Source of the DNA: Niastella yeongjuensis
Lineage (GTDB): Bacteria > Bacteroidota > Bacteroidia > Chitinophagales > Chitinophagaceae
Direction of reading: 5' to 3'
Assembly: GCF_900110245.1 (NCBI RefSeq)
Contig: NZ_FOCZ01000004.1
Location: 1 to 64,000, forward strand
Length of the DNA stretch: 64,000 bases
Part shown: in pieces, positions 20,601 to 28,994 of the stretch
Numbering within the stretch: the first letter of the stretch is position 1
Layout: the number at the start of each line of letters is the position of its first letter
Notes under the pieces: model-generated
The model's database searches: none
What the model was told of the DNA's origin: nothing
Seen by the model: the letters and a program-made list of their open reading frames with translations, nothing else
Translations under genes and position numbers: made by a program

Positions 20601-21566
20601 ATACGAAATTTTTGATAGACGCACCCCGTTAACAAAGTTCTTCACCAAACTATATTCAATATTTGACGGGCCGCCAAAATAACTGACGAGGGTGCTGGCT
20701 ATTGGAAAGGTAGAAAGTGTATGATAGCTATATGATTCAGATGCGTATTCGAAGGTGATCGAGTCGGTAGCATCGGCAGTCACCATTTTATTCAAAAACC
20801 AGGAGCTTACCGCTGCGTTGGCACTGGCATAGTTATACTGCAAGGTGCCGCTAACGGTAATCTCGATGGGATCTACTGGTCCATGATTACCTGTTTTGCC
20901 AAAATAGTATTTAATACCATCCGGTGTAGTGATGATAAAACCACTAAAACCTGTGCCCACCGCAAAGTCGGGCTGAATTTTAAAATCGGCTCCCGGCACA
21001 AGAACAGGTATGCGATCATCATTAAAATAAAACTTGCCTGTGTAGCTCCCGAAATTAAAAAAATACAAATCCGGTTCTCCGTCTTTTCTGCCCGCCAAAA
21101 ACTGGTTGTCATCGGCTATGTAACCATCGGAAGTAACTCCGAAGCTTCCAGGCGAATAACGCCATAAGTAGTTATGGTAGCCATAATCGCTGTAATACCC
21201 GTTTGTACAGCTATTACTGATTGCAATACCCCGGTCATCAGGTGCTCCGCGTACCGTGCGGGTGATTACCCCACCGGCATTTAATGCCCAGCCAGCGCCC
21301 ACCCAGGATGAATTTTCCTGAACTTTAACCCCGCCAGCATGGTAACTGAGGGTTATGGGTAGTTGTAGTGGGCCGGATCTGATCTGATGGACCGGAATAG
21401 AAATATTCGGTGTCCCGGTATGATAACTGACCGGCACATCGGCAAACTTCCCCAGGGAAGCGGCCGTTGGAGACGCGATCATCACATTGCCCATGTTGCT
21501 GGTTGTATCCTGGGCACGGGCAGCGGAGATAGCTACAAGTAGAATGGTTAAAAGCAGTATTCGCAT
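17700..21566 (-). CDS. large secreted RHS-like partner protein without toxin tip
   Basis: This 1288-residue protein has a signal peptide (MRILLLTILLVAISAARAQ) and the N-terminal block typical of Bacteroidota RHS partners: SLGKFADVPVSYHTGTPNIS, then LPITLSYHAGG and WVGAGWALNAGG. The middle is beta-rich, and one YD repeat is visible at the end (YDYDSFGRLIRVRD). No RHS core DPxG motif and no variable tip are present. The N-terminal block resembles the SpvB/TcB type of shell-forming component, which would suit a partner that builds or plugs the cocoon made by the downstream RHS protein. It is the second gene of the four-gene operon. Confidence 0.8.
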   Translation of the reverse strand: MRILLLTILLVAISAARAQDTTSNMGNVMIASPTAASLGKFADVPVSYHTGTPNISIPVHQIRSGPLQLPITLSYHAGGVKVQENSSWVGAGWALNAGGVITRTVRGAPDDRGIAISNSCTNGYYSDYGYHNYLWRYSPGSFGVTSDGYIADDNQFLAGRKDGEPDLYFFNFGSYTGKFYFNDDRIPVLVPGADFKIQPDFAVGTGFSGFIITTPDGIKYYFGKTGNHGPVDPIEITVSGTLQYNYASANAAVSSWFLNKMVTADATDSITFEYASESYSYHTLSTFPIASTLVSYFGGPSNIEYSLVKNFVNGVRLSKISYVGGSLLFTPATSARLDLSGGFLTDGSLYDAANTESRALGSITIRNASGTICKRDSLYTSYWYDSTSGLNGVLGTTYGFASLSHDRYRLRLDSIQEIACDGLIAIPPHRFTYFSEPVPRRLTFGIDHWGFANGVDNNQTLIPTIKFQSTSLTKVDGANRDAAWPAMRGGALSRIDYPTGGYTIMDFEPHDTWCEYDTATYEMRVARNAGYTQSTASDTVYVTFNSAIYHVTLTNSSQGGSAQVRIYRVSDGWEDGLNANTGETKEDDFTLVAGNYRIVTLKNSPIGSGNGASMDIHEWVPHPVSGNMMVGGLRIKTMTNADTVSGIETTTNFSYRLNQNPGGHSTGILYSRPTYIQIIRNDAFGTVWGGQGNCSPSGCASCDVSTQLAWFKSPSSLRPLATTQSGNHIGYNDVYVSQPNNGKAWFRYYGSAYWDSKISDVCIRYVKQPLSCNTGIPNYPEAPLPFEPMRGELKYEGYYDSSGHIVKDIWHYPGYQQERLTTPGFISTNINNIHTFSSYSLASFRKFRDSTEETTYVPPLMRSGLAPDSNLSATVTKTTYYSSPFHYSPSRQVTISTTHDTLTTYSQYAFDYITPGCTPDDSTAYYMNQIRTDSANMVTPLANCSDGNCRYGVFQQYRRYISLDRQKLVNFRRKTFSDSARTVCLVSAKSGADYTLKPVLQLQEDYQNPLMEIATYRNGKTLSSAFTLYRYATDLTAHAYPWDKQVIMLRVPDTNFMMSKANNNLAVIKDSRYRDEAWMLYLNGKVADLHPRSSVTVSYIWDYKKTQPIAETIGAADSVIACTSFEADGTGNWTVGSAARLDTQAVTGRKSYQLSSGSILHSGLIDTAVYYLSYWTKNTSPFSISGTLGIPQEGATIHGWRCYLHTISGVGSVTLSGTGVIDELRLYPKMAQMVSFTYELPAGISSRCDARNQITYYDYDSFGRLIRVRDTEKNILKTIEYKYQIQSN

Positions 21567-21600
21567 ATAGTGTATTGTCGCTGGTGTATAGGAGCGGTTG

Positions 21601-23094
21601 TTACTTTATATTATAACCTACACGAAACTTAATGGGCTGGGTCCTCGGCACGGCCTGATAACTTAGAAAGTCAAATAACAATTGCAGCTTTGTCTTTTTG
21701 AAAAACCGGCTTTTAATGGATACCATTTTTGAAATACCTACCAGGCCGCTTTTTTGCCAATTATAAAATGCATCTGTATGAATGGAAATAGTACTGTCGT
21801 TATGTAAAGGTTGGTAATTGTATTCCAAACCTCCGCTGGCATAAAAGCTGCCTTTCAGTTTTACGTCAATGAACGATCGAAAGCCGATTCCCTGGTTGGT
21901 GATATGGATATGTTTGATATCCTTCCCCCACCCCATTTTATAGCTGGCACCAATACCTATGGTGCTTTTGTCGTTGAGCTTATACCCTACAGACAAACCA
22001 ACATCAGTAGTAATTGGAAAGAAATTGTTTTTTGCCGTTTGCAGATTGGTACCATATTCAAATCGCTTCCAAAATGCCTTTGTCTTTTGTCCGTTAGGTT
22101 TGAAATCAGGCAATTCCATGTCGGCGCTGTTGGTACCCAGCTTTTGCAGTTTGTCTTTGAATGAGGAAAGCTTCACCTGGGCTGCCTGTAAATTTTGTTG
22201 AAGGATCTGCGTTGAATTCGGTCCCGCTGCCGATAACTGGGACTGGATCAATTGTTGGGTTCCCGCACGGGTTTGAAGACCGCCAATATTACCAGGAGCA
22301 CCATAATCCGCCGGAATGGTAAACAATCCGGCAAGCTCTCCATGCGTCTTCATAAACTGCTGAAAGGCTGGCAGCTTTCTGAGTAAACCAAGCCCTTTTT
22401 CAATAAGCCGGTCTGGGGTATTTAGCAGTGCCTTGTATTCGGCTACTTGTGCATTATAATAGTAGGCCTTTTGTTGAAAGTCTTTCCAATCTTTAGTAAG
22501 GCCGGCGGGGAGTTTGGTAAACTTTCCTGCCGTGTTTTGTAACTGATCTAAGGATAAGCGCATTTGTTCCTTCCGTTGCGCGATAAAACTTTTCACTTCG
22601 TCTGAAACCTGCAACCGGGCTTGTAACTGTTTCAGTGCGCCTATACTGGCGGAAATTTTTTCATTTACCTGTGTAGATCCATTGAGCAAAGTCTGTTGTT
22701 GGGATAAAAAGGCAAGGCTTCCATTTACAGAATCTACCAATGGCAGGTACATGCCCTTTGGAGTTGGAAAATCTGTAGTGGATACACTTTGCACTTTAGC
22801 CATAAGTTGACTATAGAAGCCTTGTGTCTTTTGCAACGGTCGCATGACGTTGCCTTGTACCTTATTCAGTTTACGCTGGATTTTTTGTTCGGCTTTTTCC
22901 AGGCGGCTAAGATATTTTTCCGTTTGCCCGGTGAGCTTTTGATCGAGGTCTGTATATTTTTTTTCAATTCGGGTAATATAGGAATCAGGCAGTGTGGCAA
23001 TACTGTCAACTTTGTTTAAGGCTACAACCTGGCCATTAATCTTCAGTATACCAACATACAATAACGTCCCTATAAAAAGCAGGCAACTTTTCAT
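21601..23094 (-). CDS. outer-membrane protein with coiled-coil stalk and C-terminal barrel; first gene of the RHS operon
   Basis: This 497-residue protein has a signal peptide (cleavage near NGQVV). Residues about 30-330 are strongly helical and rich in Gln, Lys and Leu (KYTDLDQKLTGQTEKYLSRL, KAEQKIQRKLNKVQGN), consistent with a long coiled coil. The last 150 residues alternate hydrophobic and polar strands (SVGYKLNDKSTIGIGASYKM, FYASGGLEYNYQPL) and end in RVGYNIK, as expected for an outer-membrane barrel. It precedes the RHS-like partner by 34 bp. A channel or anchor that exports or displays the RHS proteins is an attractive inference; no named secretion family is recognised. Confidence 0.75.
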   Translation of the reverse strand: MKSCLLFIGTLLYVGILKINGQVVALNKVDSIATLPDSYITRIEKKYTDLDQKLTGQTEKYLSRLEKAEQKIQRKLNKVQGNVMRPLQKTQGFYSQLMAKVQSVSTTDFPTPKGMYLPLVDSVNGSLAFLSQQQTLLNGSTQVNEKISASIGALKQLQARLQVSDEVKSFIAQRKEQMRLSLDQLQNTAGKFTKLPAGLTKDWKDFQQKAYYYNAQVAEYKALLNTPDRLIEKGLGLLRKLPAFQQFMKTHGELAGLFTIPADYGAPGNIGGLQTRAGTQQLIQSQLSAAGPNSTQILQQNLQAAQVKLSSFKDKLQKLGTNSADMELPDFKPNGQKTKAFWKRFEYGTNLQTAKNNFFPITTDVGLSVGYKLNDKSTIGIGASYKMGWGKDIKHIHITNQGIGFRSFIDVKLKGSFYASGGLEYNYQPLHNDSTISIHTDAFYNWQKSGLVGISKMVSIKSRFFKKTKLQLLFDFLSYQAVPRTQPIKFRVGYNIK

Positions 23095-23906
23095 ACAAGC
23101 AAACGTTTAGGTGAATTACTCCTTTTGTAGCAATTCCGTACAGCAGGAATGCTTCAATCAGGTATGTATAAGGACAATAGGTACCGGTAACATGGGGACG
23201 GGATTATCGATGATGCCGCTGAAGTAGGTTAGTGATAATCTTCTAACGGTAAACTGACACTGTTCTATCTAGTTAAAACAATCGAAATCACAAGAAGTAC
23301 TATAACGTTTCAAAATAAAGTTCAGCACTAAGTATTTTTCTTTAGCGCTTAATACCGCCGTAAGAAGAAATAGAAAAAGGTGTTTTCACGGTTTATCTTA
23401 CCTCATTGCTTTCTCGGGCGCAGAAAAGCAAGAGAGGCATCAGGGTGAATTCAAAGAGATGGCAACGAGGAGGCATCGACGAAGCAAAGAGAGGGCATAT
23501 CGCTATAAGGGGGGGGCGTTAAACAGGCGTTTTGAATGAAGATTCTGTTACTCCCTTAGGAGAATGTACAGGAGTTATAGTTATTTAAAATACTAAATTT
23601 TTTAATGATAGCCCAAAAATAAAACAGAAGAAGAGAATAATGTAGTATTAAGTCTTTGGTATTGTGAAATGCTAAAAATCAAGCTCATTGGAGGACTGGG
23701 CAAAAAAAAAGCCTCCCCCTGGGAGGCTGCTAAACTAATCAAATACCATTAAACCATTAAACCTTATCCTATGCCATCAAGTTAGCATTTTTTTATAAGC
23801 TTACTTTCATTACCAGCATGAAGAACAATAAAATTGATTTCGGTCAACCGGATGCTAATAGTTGAAGGCGTTTCAATATTTCTGCGGGCAGCAGGTCATT
23901 TCAGGT
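23095..23906. other. 812-bp intergenic region upstream of the RHS operon
   Basis: No coding frame with a credible start was found on either strand. It contains the RHS operon promoter region and, at its right side, a terminator belonging to the DUF1232 gene. The middle has a GA-rich stretch and a G8 run near 23511-23518 but no identifiable element. Confidence 0.5.
23700..23728 (-). terminator. intrinsic terminator downstream of the DUF1232 gene
   Basis: On the minus strand, GCCTCCC / GGGAGGC forms a 7-bp stem with a 3-nt loop followed by nine T residues. It lies about 180 bp after the DUF1232 stop and before the RHS operon, insulating the two. Confidence 0.75.
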
Positions 23907-24242
23907 TTACCCTAAAAACTTACGTGCCGACTCTTCTGCTTTTTTCCTGATATCATTGGTAACATAGCGCCCTATTGAAGTAATAGCTACAGCCATTGTT
24001 GCCACGTCATCGAGCAATCCGGCACCGGGAATAAAATCCGGTACGGCATCGATTGGGAGAATAAAATAACCCAGGGCGGCAATCGCAACTCCCTTTGCCC
24101 AAGTTGGCGTTTCTTCTGCCTTGAAAGCATAGTACAGCTCAAAGGCAGGCTGCAACACTTTGGCGCCGGCTTTTTTAGCGTGCTTTTTCACTTTTGCCCA
24201 AAAGTCATTTTCATTATAGTGGCTGCTGTAATCCTGTTCCAT
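23907..24242 (-). CDS. YkvA/DUF1232 family membrane protein
   Basis: This is a 111-residue protein with the DUF1232 core: a hydrophobic helix GVAIAALGYFILPIDAVPDFIPGAGLLDDVATMA. The PIDAVPDFIP-G-LDD signature is diagnostic for the family. Length fits the usual 100-130 residues. It probably associates with the inner membrane; its biochemical role is unknown. It is monocistronic and divergent from the glutaminase-like gene. Confidence 0.9.
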   Translation of the reverse strand: MEQDYSSHYNENDFWAKVKKHAKKAGAKVLQPAFELYYAFKAEETPTWAKGVAIAALGYFILPIDAVPDFIPGAGLLDDVATMAVAITSIGRYVTNDIRKKAEESARKFLG

Positions 24243-24475
24243 AGAGTAAAGTTTTAGAATTGTTTTTCTTTCACTAATAAGTAGCTGCTGGATGCTTTTT
24301 GTTACACCCCTAATGAAAAAAAAGGTAATTATTTCAACTTTCTCCGCAACCAGAAAAACATGGCCGGATATATTTGATCATTTTGGAACAAATCGTACAA
24401 AGATTGAAACAAAATGCGCTATCAGAGAATTGCTATTTATTTTACTTTACTTTTTCATTGAACAATGATATTTAC

Positions 24476-26941
24476 ATGACGAGATTTGCCATTCTTAAAA
24501 CATTTGCTGCCAGTGTAGCAATATTTACAACCATCCGGATCTGTGCCCAGGAGAGACAAGCCCCCGCTTATCCGCTCATTACGCACAATACCTACTTTAG
24601 CATCTGGTCAACTACCGATCAATTGAATGCCTCCACCACCCAACATTGGACTGGCGCCGACAATTCCTTATTAGGATTGATCAAGGTAGACGGTCGTATT
24701 TTCCGGTTCATGGGCAGGGATAAGCCCAATTATAAAACCGTCGTTAGCGCTACAGATGAAGCAGGATATACCGTTCGCTATTCCGAAGCGCAGCCACAAG
24801 GCGACTGGACGTCGGCAAACTTCAACGATGCTGACTGGAAATCTGGCCAGGCGCCCATTGGCGACAACGAAAAGACCGCAAAAACCAGTTGGAGATCCAA
24901 CCACATCTGGGTAAGAAGGTCTTTTACTATAACAAACCTCTCCGGCATCAATGAGCTTTTCCTGAAATTGAACCACGACGACAATATCGAAGTCTTTTTG
25001 AACGGGAAAAAAGTATATAACAAACTGGGCTGGACGAACTCCTTCCGATTTCATCCCATAAATAAAGCTGATCTTATAACCGGCCGGAATGTTATTGCCA
25101 TCCATTTGGAAAATACGGCCGGCGGCAGATTCCTGGACTTTGGACTGGTGGATAAAGCCAAAGACAATTCAGACAACATTGCTTTAGCCGAACAGAAGCA
25201 GGTTGCCATCACTGCCACCCAAACCAGCTACGATTTTACCTGTGGCAATATTGATTTGAAACTGACCTTTACCTCTCCCCTGCTGCTGAATGACAGGAAG
25301 TTGCTCGCGCGGCCTGTTTCGTATATTACCTATGCCATAAAGGCCAATGATGAAAAGAAACACAACGCCACCATCTTCCTGGGCGCGTCCTCAGACATCG
25401 CCGTGTACCAACCGGCGCAGCAAGTGTCTACCCGGAAATATACTGCCGGCGGCTTGTCCATTTTAAAGACCGGCACCCTGGAACAACCTGTACTGCAAAA
25501 GAAATCGGATGATATGCGAATCGATTGGGGGTATTTTTATGTAGCCGTACCCCAGTCGTTCGGCGCCCGGCAGTTTATCACTAAAAGCGCAGACGCCGCC
25601 CGGGCCTTCGATAACGGAGCTGTAGCGTCAACCGCTGCTACCGGAAAATCGCTATCGCTGAACACCATAATTCCCATCAGCGCTGTAGGCAAAGACCCTG
25701 TTGAGCGACACGTGCTGCTCGGTTATGACGAGTTGTATTCCATCCAATATTTCAATACGAACCTGCGCCCCTGGTGGAATAATGATGGCAGACAAACAAT
25801 AGAAGGTCAGCTGACTGCTGCGGCGAAAGAATATAAGACAGTTATGGAGCAATGTACAGCCTTTAACAAGGAGCTGAACAACAAGGCCACCAAAGCTGGT
25901 GGCGACAGGTATGCTCACCTTTGTGAGCTGGCTTATCGTCAAAGCATCGCAGCGCATACGCTGGTAAAAAGTCCCGAAGGAGAAATTCTGTGGCTTTCCA
26001 AAGAGAACAACAGCGGCGGCTTCATCAACACGGTAGATGTTACTTATCCATCGGCCCCGTTATACCTGCTTTATAACCCCGATCTGGTTCAGGGAATGCT
26101 TAACGGTATTTTCCATTTCAGTGAAACCGGTAAGTACAACCATCCCTGGGCTGCCCATGACCTGGGCACCTATCCTATAGCAAACGGTCAAACGTACGGC
26201 GAGCCGATGCCGGTAGAAGAATCAGGCAATATGATCATATTGACAGCTGCCATAGCTAAAGTGCAGGGAAATGCCAATTACGCAAAGCTGCACTGGAAAA
26301 CCCTGACCAACTGGGTCGACTACCTGACAAAAGAAGGGCTTGATCCCAAAACGCAACTTTGTACAGATGATTTTGCCGGTCACCTGGCACGGAACGCAAA
26401 CTTATCGGTAAAGGCAATCGTTGCCATCGCCTGTTATGCGCAGCTGGCAGAGCAATTAGGCGAAACCGGTACTGCAAAGAAATACCGCGCAATTGCTGAA
26501 AGCATGGTTCCCCAATGGATAACAATGGCAGATGCCGGTGATCACTACAGCCTCACCTTTGATAACAAAGAAACCTGGAGCCAGAAATACAATCTGATAT
26601 GGGATAAAGTGCTAAACCTTCATCTTTTCCCACAGAAGGTATATGACACGGAAACCCAGTATTATCTTACAAAACAGCAGAAATTTGGTTTGCCACTGGA
26701 TAGCCGGAAAACCTACACCAAAAACGACTGGATTCTGTGGACGGCCACTTTTGCGCCGCAGCAGGATCAATTTGAAAAACTGATCACACCTGTTTACCAC
26801 CATGCACTTGAAACTGAATCACGCGTTCCCCTAAATGATTTCTACGATGCCATTACGGGCATTCGGGAAAACTTTAAGGCCAGAAGTGTTGTTGGGGGTT
26901 TCTTTATGAAAATCCTGGCCGATAGCATGCAGGGGAAATGA
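24476..26941 (+). CDS. secreted glutaminase-A-like protein (DUF4964/DUF5127/DUF4965/DUF1793)
   Basis: This 821-residue protein has a signal peptide (MTRFAILKTFAASVAIFTTI, cleavage near CAQ). Then come the DUF4964 N-terminal block (APAYPLITHNTYFSIWS), a sandwich with YFNTNLRPWW, and an alpha/alpha-barrel C-terminal half with WLSKENNSGGFINTVDVTYP, HDLGTYP, EESGNMIIL, CTDDFAGHL and WSQKYNLIWD. The order matches bacterial and fungal glutaminase A. An extra galactose-binding-like insert lies near residues 95-220 (WTSANFNDADWKSG, LNHDDNIEVFLNGKKVYN). The true substrate in Bacteroidota is uncertain, as many homologues have not been tested. I chose the ATG at 24476 because the signal peptide starts there, not the ATG at 24374. 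Confidence 0.9.
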   Translation: MTRFAILKTFAASVAIFTTIRICAQERQAPAYPLITHNTYFSIWSTTDQLNASTTQHWTGADNSLLGLIKVDGRIFRFMGRDKPNYKTVVSATDEAGYTVRYSEAQPQGDWTSANFNDADWKSGQAPIGDNEKTAKTSWRSNHIWVRRSFTITNLSGINELFLKLNHDDNIEVFLNGKKVYNKLGWTNSFRFHPINKADLITGRNVIAIHLENTAGGRFLDFGLVDKAKDNSDNIALAEQKQVAITATQTSYDFTCGNIDLKLTFTSPLLLNDRKLLARPVSYITYAIKANDEKKHNATIFLGASSDIAVYQPAQQVSTRKYTAGGLSILKTGTLEQPVLQKKSDDMRIDWGYFYVAVPQSFGARQFITKSADAARAFDNGAVASTAATGKSLSLNTIIPISAVGKDPVERHVLLGYDELYSIQYFNTNLRPWWNNDGRQTIEGQLTAAAKEYKTVMEQCTAFNKELNNKATKAGGDRYAHLCELAYRQSIAAHTLVKSPEGEILWLSKENNSGGFINTVDVTYPSAPLYLLYNPDLVQGMLNGIFHFSETGKYNHPWAAHDLGTYPIANGQTYGEPMPVEESGNMIILTAAIAKVQGNANYAKLHWKTLTNWVDYLTKEGLDPKTQLCTDDFAGHLARNANLSVKAIVAIACYAQLAEQLGETGTAKKYRAIAESMVPQWITMADAGDHYSLTFDNKETWSQKYNLIWDKVLNLHLFPQKVYDTETQYYLTKQQKFGLPLDSRKTYTKNDWILWTATFAPQQDQFEKLITPVYHHALETESRVPLNDFYDAITGIRENFKARSVVGGFFMKILADSMQGK

Positions 26942-26966
26942 TTCAGCAGACTCCACACTAAAAGCC

Positions 26967-27026
26967 TAAAGGTTCACTGATCAGTGAACCTTTTTTGTGT
27001 CTTTCAACGTTTGTATATTACATTTA
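26967..27026 (+). repeat. second copy of the terminator/GIY-YIG start unit, degraded
   Basis: This stretch aligns with 1552-1607 at about 48 of 56 positions. It has the hairpin GGTTCACT-GATC-AGTGAACC (a perfect 8-bp stem), a run of six T residues, and then 25 bp matching the first codons of the GIY-YIG gene at 20 of 25 positions, with GTG in place of ATG. The rest of the gene is missing. The hairpin also serves as a terminator 30 bp after the glutaminase-like gene. Confidence 0.7.
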
Positions 27027-27059
27027 TCTTCGCCCGTAACAACCTAAATTTACAGACAG

Positions 27060-27614
27060 ATGAGCATGAACCTGGAACTATACACTATTTCGGATTCAGA
27101 CATAAGGGATATTGTGGAAGAACCATTAAGGCTTGAAATGTTACATTATGGACAAATTTTAGACCCGGAGCAATTAGACGATTTGGAGGAGCCCCATAAA
27201 CAAAGCATTTCCGGTTGGTTACCAAAAATCAAACCGGACATCTTTTATATTGAAGGAATGTTTCAGTCATTACATTATTTACTCACGCTGGAGACTGAAT
27301 GGGGTCTGGGAGCTTTTCCCTTGAATTTCTTAACGGGAAAAAGACTCGATATCGGGGAAATAGGTTGGGGCAAGGCTACTTTTTATTACGCTGATGAGGT
27401 AAAAGAAATAACAGAAGCCCTGAACGGTTTAAATTATGACGAATTGAGAAAAAGATACAATGCTGACTTCTTTAATGAAAAAAAGATCTACCCCAGAGGA
27501 TATACATGGATGCCAACTGATGAAGAAAGCCTTTTAGATAAGCTTAAGGAAATAACCGAATTTTTCGGAAATGCCAAAGATAACAATCTCGGAATTTATA
27601 GGGTTTTGGTATAA
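27060..27614 (+). CDS. DUF1877 (YfbM-like) family protein
   Basis: This 184-residue cytosolic protein has the DUF1877 pattern: an N-terminal LELYTISDSDI block, a central LHYLLT helix with a WGLGAFPLNFLTGKR loop, and the conserved ADEVKEITEALNGLNYDELRKRYN followed by KKIYPRGYTW. The similarity to E. coli YfbM (about 167 aa) is clear in that second half. The function of the family is unknown; members are frequent near accessory or toxin-immunity loci. It begins just after the relic GIY-YIG/terminator unit, so its promoter must lie within that 60-bp relic or just downstream. Confidence 0.8.
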   Translation: MSMNLELYTISDSDIRDIVEEPLRLEMLHYGQILDPEQLDDLEEPHKQSISGWLPKIKPDIFYIEGMFQSLHYLLTLETEWGLGAFPLNFLTGKRLDIGEIGWGKATFYYADEVKEITEALNGLNYDELRKRYNADFFNEKKIYPRGYTWMPTDEESLLDKLKEITEFFGNAKDNNLGIYRVLV

Positions 27615-27800
27615 GTGTTTTTTGTTCATATATCCGGCTTCATCGTTTAGGAACAAAATATCGTTGAGAACAGCTGCTGTTGGTACAATTTTGTAGCTTT
27701 TTGTGTCAACTTTGTAGTATGGGGGCCGGAACGCTCGTCCAGATTCCATTTTTTTATTCAAAAAAAGCTCGTTTTCTTTGATAAACATCATCCTGTTACA

Positions 27801-28841
27801 ATGGCTGAAAACCGGGAAGTAACGATATACGACATCGCCAAGCACCTCAACATTTCTGCAGCGACAGTGAGCAGAGGGCTGAACAACAACCCTGCTGTGA
27901 GCAAGAATACCAGAAAAAGAATTGCGGAGGCGGCACTCAAGCTGGGTTATCAGTCCAACACATTTGCCAGCAGCCTGCGCAGCAAAAGCACGCATACGCT
28001 GGGGGTGCTGGTACCCCGGCTCAACAGCCATTTTATGTCGTCGGTACTGGCCGGCATGGAAAAAGCGGCCAATAAACACGGGTACAACCTCATCATTGCG
28101 CAATCGCTGGAAGAGGCCCAAAACGAAAAACTGAACGCCGACACCATGTTCAACAAGCGGGTAGACGGGCTGCTGATCTCGCTTTCCTACGATACCCGCA
28201 CCCTCGATCACCTGGAGCCTTTTTTCAAGCGTAACATCCCGGTGGTGTTCTTCGACCGCGTTCACCCCCATGCGTCCAGCATTTCGGTTGTCATCAACAA
28301 TTACGACGCCGCTTATAAGGTCACCAGCCACCTCATAGAACAGGGCTGCCGCCGCATCATGCACCTCGGTGGCAACGTGCTCAGAAACGTGTATAAAGAC
28401 CGTTTCGACGGCTACCGCCAGGCGCTTAAAGACCATGACCTCCCCTTTCAGGAAAAATGGCATTGGGTAAGTGCGTTGTCTGAAGAAGACGGTACCGCAG
28501 CGGCCAGCCACATTCTCGATATGCCGGCTTCCAAACGGCCCGATGCCGTGTTCTCAGCCAATGACACCTCTGCCGTTTATTGTATGATGGCCCTGAAGGC
28601 AGCCGGCTTCCACATCCCCGATGATATAGCGTTTGCCGGTTTTAACAACGACCCTATCAGTAAAGTCATAGAACCTAATCTCACCACGGTTGACTATTCA
28701 GGCGAAACCATGGGCGACATCGCCGTAAACAACCTCATCAATCACCTCAAAGGCGTGAGTAATCTTTTTAGTACTAATTCTATTACGTTACGGGCTAATT
28801 TGATCATAAGGGCTTCTTCTTTGAAAGGCAGTAGGCAGTAG
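27801..28841 (+). CDS. LacI-family transcriptional regulator
   Basis: This 346-residue regulator has the LacI-type HTH at residues about 5-50 (VTIYDIAKHLNISAATVSRG, hinge KLGYQSNTFASSLRSK) and a periplasmic-binding-protein-like sensor domain (TLGVLVPRLNSHFMSSVLAG, PVVFFDRVHP, DAVFSANDTSAVYCMMALKA, IAFAGFNNDPISKVIEPNLTTV). It probably binds a sugar and represses or activates a nearby operon. The convergent SusC/SusD pair is the obvious target, and a LacI-like operator sequence lies upstream of it at 34610. The stop TAG is supplied by a GGCAGTA heptamer array, so the last residues (KGSRQ) come from the repeat and the native C-terminus may have been changed. Confidence 0.93.
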   Translation: MAENREVTIYDIAKHLNISAATVSRGLNNNPAVSKNTRKRIAEAALKLGYQSNTFASSLRSKSTHTLGVLVPRLNSHFMSSVLAGMEKAANKHGYNLIIAQSLEEAQNEKLNADTMFNKRVDGLLISLSYDTRTLDHLEPFFKRNIPVVFFDRVHPHASSISVVINNYDAAYKVTSHLIEQGCRRIMHLGGNVLRNVYKDRFDGYRQALKDHDLPFQEKWHWVSALSEEDGTAAASHILDMPASKRPDAVFSANDTSAVYCMMALKAAGFHIPDDIAFAGFNNDPISKVIEPNLTTVDYSGETMGDIAVNNLINHLKGVSNLFSTNSITLRANLIIRASSLKGSRQ

Positions 28842-28848
28842 GCAGTAG
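28827..28848 (+). repeat. GGCAGTA heptamer array over the lacI-type gene stop codon
   Basis: Three perfect tandem GGCAGTA units are followed by G. The first two lie inside the regulator gene and provide its final codons and TAG stop. Confidence 0.9.
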
Positions 28849-28875
28849 AAAGCTCACGAATTTCAAATCATTTCT

Positions 28876-28932
28876 CTTACCTCTTACTTCTTACCTCTTA
28901 CCTCTTACCTCTTACTTCTTACCTCTTACTTC
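28876..28932. repeat. CTTACYT heptamer array, eight units
   Basis: Eight contiguous 7-bp units alternate between CTTACCT and CTTACTT. The array ends about 6 bp before the terminator of the SusD transcript. Confidence 0.9.
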
Positions 28933-28974
28933 AAAAAAGAAGAGGCTATCCGCCAATGCGAACAGCCTCTTACT
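28932..28974 (-). terminator. intrinsic terminator after the SusC/SusD operon
   Basis: On the minus strand, AAGAGGCTGTTCGC...GCGGATAGCCTCTT forms a long stem, followed by CTTTTTT. It lies 20-60 bp after the SusD stop. Confidence 0.8.
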
Positions 28975-28994
28975 CAAACTATGCTGTATACTAT

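Noticed and set aside
27534-28511. 325-residue minus-strand ORF opposite the LacI-type gene
   Set aside because: It runs antisense to a gene with strong HTH and sensor motifs, and its product is low-complexity in His/Val/Gly without any domain. It is a shadow of GC-rich third positions.
28876-28932. CRISPR array
   Set aside because: Units are 7 bp and contiguous with no spacers; it is a simple tandem repeat.
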